NCBI RefSeq assembly: GCF_002272075.1
Contig: NZ_NPBJ01000029.1
Span: forward strand, 1-64,000
Direction: 5' to 3'
From: Terribacillus saccharophilus
GTDB taxonomy: Bacteria > Bacillota > Bacilli > Bacillales > Amphibacillaceae
Length of the DNA: 64,000 nucleotides
Shown: one piece after another, positions 61,770 to 64,000 of the stretch
How positions within the stretch are numbered: position 1 is the first letter of the stretch
Layout of the letters: every line of letters starts with the position of its first letter
Program-made: the position numbers and the translations under genes
The notes under the pieces: model-generated
What the model was told of the DNA's origin: nothing
The model's database searches: none
What the model saw: only the letters and a program-made list of their open reading frames with translations

Positions 61770-62615
61770 ATGGACTACGCATTACAAGTGAAGGATTTAT
61801 CCAAGGTATTCGGACAGCAACGGGCGTTGCAGCAAGTCTCATTTAATGTAAAAAGAGGAGAGGTCTTCGGTTTCCTGGGGCCGAGCGGATCAGGAAAAAC
61901 AACGACAGTCAAAATTCTCACAGGACAGCTTCTGCAGACGGCAGGAGAAGTTAATATACTAGGTAAACCAGCATCTAAAATGAAAGATGCTGACTTAGGC
62001 AGAATAGGCATTCTGACAGATAACAGTGGGTTATATGATCGGATGACTGTTCAGCAGAATCTGGATTTCTATGCGAAGTTATATAAAGCTGCTGCAGGAA
62101 GAGTGGAAGAGGTTTTGCAACTGGTAGGCTTGGCAGAAGATAAGAAAAAACCAGTGAAAAAACTGTCAAAAGGAATGAAGCAGCGTGTGCTCCTTGCTCG
62201 TGCTGTCTTGCACAAACCAGAAGTTCTTTTTCTCGATGAACCGACTTCTGCCTTGGATCCTGGTAATGTTCAAAAGATGCATGATCTTCTGCGGGATTTA
62301 AACCGCGAAGGAACGACGATTTTCCTGACAACGCACAATATGGAGGAAGCCGCACAGCTGTGTGATCGCGTTGCCTTTCTTCATGAAGGACAAATCCGAG
62401 AAATGGATGCACCGAACCAATTGCAGCGCAAATATGCGAAAAACACAATTCATCTAGAACTGAGAAATGGTCGCAACGAAACTATCGAGAATAATCCGAC
62501 TGGAGCAGAACGACTGTATCAATACATGCAGGCAGAGGAAGTTCTCGCTGTGCATTCCGATCAGCCGACATTGGGAGATATATTTATTGAAGTGACAGGG
62601 AGGAAATTAGCATGA
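61770..62615 (+). CDS. ABC transporter ATP-binding protein
   Basis: 281 residues. Intact motifs: Walker A GPSGSGKTT (near 38), signature LSKGMKQRVLLARA, Walker B LFLDEPTSALD, and H-loop LTTHNMEEA. Drug/lantibiotic-export type (CcmA/NatA-like) with a ~60-residue C-terminal extension. ATG follows GAAAGGAGCGTCATAAC. Overlaps the permease by four bases. Probably controlled by the LytTR fusion protein encoded upstream. Confidence 0.9.
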   Translation: MDYALQVKDLSKVFGQQRALQQVSFNVKRGEVFGFLGPSGSGKTTTVKILTGQLLQTAGEVNILGKPASKMKDADLGRIGILTDNSGLYDRMTVQQNLDFYAKLYKAAAGRVEEVLQLVGLAEDKKKPVKKLSKGMKQRVLLARAVLHKPEVLFLDEPTSALDPGNVQKMHDLLRDLNREGTTIFLTTHNMEEAAQLCDRVAFLHEGQIREMDAPNQLQRKYAKNTIHLELRNGRNETIENNPTGAERLYQYMQAEEVLAVHSDQPTLGDIFIEVTGRKLA

Positions 62616-63316
62616 ATGCTGCACGATTATCCGCAATGCTTGTTAAAGAATACCATGATGCAAAATCCAATGTTCAGGTTTTATCCGTTATAATCGTACC
62701 TATATTCTTGGCTATTCTCTATAGTCGGATGGATGGTGAGCTAGACTTCGCGGCGTCTTTCGTCTTCATTATGGCGGTTACATTTGTCACAATGTATGTG
62801 CAGGCGTTGCTACTGGCAGAAGAAAAGGAAAAAAACACGCTGCAGGTCTTATTACTTTCACCTGCTAGTTCTGCTGATATTATGGTCGGTAAAAGCATCA
62901 TTTCTGTTATTTTAACGGTTATTGTGCTCGTTGTATCCATGTTGATTATTGATGTAAATGTGGCAAGTCCGATCATGCTGTCTGTCATCCTGCTAGTCGC
63001 TCTTATTCTATTTGTTGCATTGGGTACCTTAGTCGGTTTGCTTAGTGAAAACTTAGTCCAGACTACGGTTTATCTGTTGCCGCTAAGCTTCGTGTTTGGA
63101 TTTGGCCCTATGATCCAAATGTATTTCTCAGATGGCATAATAGGGGATATTTTAGGCTATACGCCAGGAAGCTTCATGATGGAAGCGTGTTTGGCGGCAA
63201 TTAACGGGGAAGCCTTCTCCTCTTATCGAGAAGATATTATCTGGCTCGTTGGATGGACAGTAGCTGCTTTAATTTTAACCTTCATTACCTTCAAGAAGAA
63301 AAGTCTATCCAAATAA
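62612..63316 (+). CDS. ABC-2 type transporter permease
   Basis: 234 residues, six membrane helices, ABC-2 membrane domain. It begins with an amphipathic segment (LSAMLVKEYHDAKSN) and has the LLLAEEKEKNTLQVLLLSP motif preceding helix 3, typical of Nod/NatB-type exporters. Works with the ATPase at 61770, coupled by ATGA overlap. Cargo unknown. Confidence 0.88.
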   Translation: MNAARLSAMLVKEYHDAKSNVQVLSVIIVPIFLAILYSRMDGELDFAASFVFIMAVTFVTMYVQALLLAEEKEKNTLQVLLLSPASSADIMVGKSIISVILTVIVLVVSMLIIDVNVASPIMLSVILLVALILFVALGTLVGLLSENLVQTTVYLLPLSFVFGFGPMIQMYFSDGIIGDILGYTPGSFMMEACLAAINGEAFSSYREDIIWLVGWTVAALILTFITFKKKSLSK

Positions 63317-63317
63317 G

Positions 63318-63348
63318 AAAGCCGCCCATACTGGGCGGCTTTTTTATT
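63318..63348. terminator. Bidirectional terminator, ABC permease / sugar porter
   Basis: AAAGCCGCCCA / TGGGCGGCTTT with loop TAC and T6 on the plus strand. Confidence 0.9.
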
Positions 63349-64000
63349 TATCCTACACTGCTGCGTTTTCGCAGATCTTGTTCGATTTGTTCCAAGCTTT
63401 TCCCACGTGTCTCGGTCGTGAAGAATTTGACGAATAGGAGGGCAAGGATGCCGATGACGGCGAAAATATAAAATAGGTAGCTGATACCGATCGCATTGAG
63501 CAAAATCGGAAATAGCAATGACACAATCAAATTTGCACCATGCAGAGCGAAGGTAGCTACACCTGTTCCGATTCCTCGAACTGCTGTTGGGAATAGTTCT
63601 GGAAGCATGATCCAAACAACTGGTCCCCAAGTTGTCGAGAACGAGACGATGAAGGTACCGAGGCAAATTATGATTGCCCATGTTGCAGCTGTGGAATCAG
63701 GAGCCAGCAAGTTAACTGTTGACAGAACTATCAAGCTGATAACCATTCCGATGTTACCTGCCATTAGCAAAGTTTTACGGTTGATTTTATCTACAAAACG
63801 GATGGCGATGATTGTCATCAATACATTGACTGCTCCGATGCCGACAGTACCAAGAATGGCAGCGGAGTCTGCGAATCCAGCATTCTCCAGTGTAATTGGT
63901 GTGTAATAAATAATAGTGTTGATACCGATGAACTGCTGGAAGAAAGCTATACCCATTCCGGCAATTAATGCGGGCCGTACCCAGCTGGAAAACAGCTCTT
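63348..64000 (-). CDS. Sugar porter family MFS transporter (CsbC/XylT-like), partial
   Basis: The C-terminal ~217 residues of a sugar/H+ symporter; the frame stays open to the right edge, where it reads ELFSSWVRPALIAG before the first in-window Met, so the N-terminal half is outside. Diagnostic motifs: FFQQFIGINTIIYYTP, DKINRKTLL, WGPVVWIMLPELFP and the cytoplasmic TETRGKSLEQIE. It resembles B. subtilis CsbC, a sigma-B-controlled sugar transporter, and related xylose or inositol carriers; the sugar cannot be decided. Confidence 0.87.
   Translation of the reverse strand, partial: ELFSSWVRPALIAGMGIAFFQQFIGINTIIYYTPITLENAGFADSAAILGTVGIGAVNVLMTIIAIRFVDKINRKTLLMAGNIGMVISLIVLSTVNLLAPDSTAATWAIIICLGTFIVSFSTTWGPVVWIMLPELFPTAVRGIGTGVATFALHGANLIVSLLFPILLNAIGISYLFYIFAVIGILALLFVKFFTTETRGKSLEQIEQDLRKRSSVG

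Noticed and set aside
1-64000. Mobile elements, CRISPR arrays, tRNA/rRNA genes
   Set aside because: No transposase, integrase, phage or toxin-antitoxin reading frame, no regularly spaced long repeats and no tRNA- or rRNA-like sequences were noticed on either strand.

Overview
The window reads as chromosomal DNA of a low-to-moderate-GC Gram-positive bacterium of the family Bacillaceae. The gene set, with GlcT/PtsG, BdbCD, CidABR, AlaRT, YueI, NiaR, an RsbR paralog, YfmS-like receptors and a GspA-like protein, is typical of Bacillus relatives. Genus is inference only; Terribacillus or a neighbouring halotolerant genus would fit. There are 67 supported protein genes, one of them cut by the right edge. 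I see no rRNA, tRNA, CRISPR array, insertion sequence, prophage or replication origin, and no gap above 300 bp without a gene. Most transcription units end in clear hairpin-plus-T terminators, many shared by convergent genes.

Layout. 0-9 kb: SgrR-like regulator divergent from an MFS exporter, a LURP-one protein, a WYL regulator with a DinB-fold enzyme, a Rossmann NAD(P)-binding protein and a FUSC exporter. 9-13 kb: bdbD-bdbC thiol oxidation pair, cidR-cidA-cidB, an acetyltransferase and a DAO-type flavoenzyme. 14-19 kb: KtrB-type K+ channel subunit, alaR-alaT, a DUF3846-like protein, an Old Yellow Enzyme and an orphan protein. 19.5-22.6 kb: glcT-ptsG with an RNA antiterminator site between them. 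22.7-29.6 kb: HxlR/MFS/aldo-keto reductase cluster, an 1144-residue membrane protein and fabI. 29.8-34 kb: YtrA-type GntR, ABC ATPase, DUF6449-type permease and ECF sigma factor, then a DUF2294 protein. 34.2-40.7 kb: a six-gene purine-salvage operon (lipoprotein, nucleoside hydrolase, two permeases, ATPase, adenine deaminase) behind a structured leader. 40.7-50.6 kb: RsbR paralog, alpha/beta hydrolase and HisJ; a sigma-B-type YtxH-like gene; two tandem soluble chemoreceptors; SDRs, CwlK-like peptidase, HD hydrolase, CDF transporter and small proteins. 50.7-60.5 kb: nadE, mscL, a second MFS exporter with an alkyladenine glycosylase, ppaC, an aldo/keto reductase, aroK, a GspA-like GT8 enzyme, niaR, SDR, flavin reductase and yueI. 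60.6-64 kb: a pseudo-ATPase/LytTR fusion followed by an ABC exporter, and a partial sugar porter.

Regulation is the richest layer. Visible signals are: a RAT/terminator pair before ptsG; a match to the YtrA operator pattern before the GntR-ABC-sigma operon; three direct repeats at exact 21-bp spacing between the LytTR fusion gene and the ABC genes it probably controls; two good sigma-B promoters; one sigma-D promoter; palindromes beside cidA, the HxlR gene and aroK; and a leader with competing hairpins before the purine operon. The strongest candidates for something little described are the degenerate-ABC/LytTR regulator with its phased operator, the ABC-exporter/ECF-sigma operon without a visible anti-sigma, and the structured leader of the purine operon.
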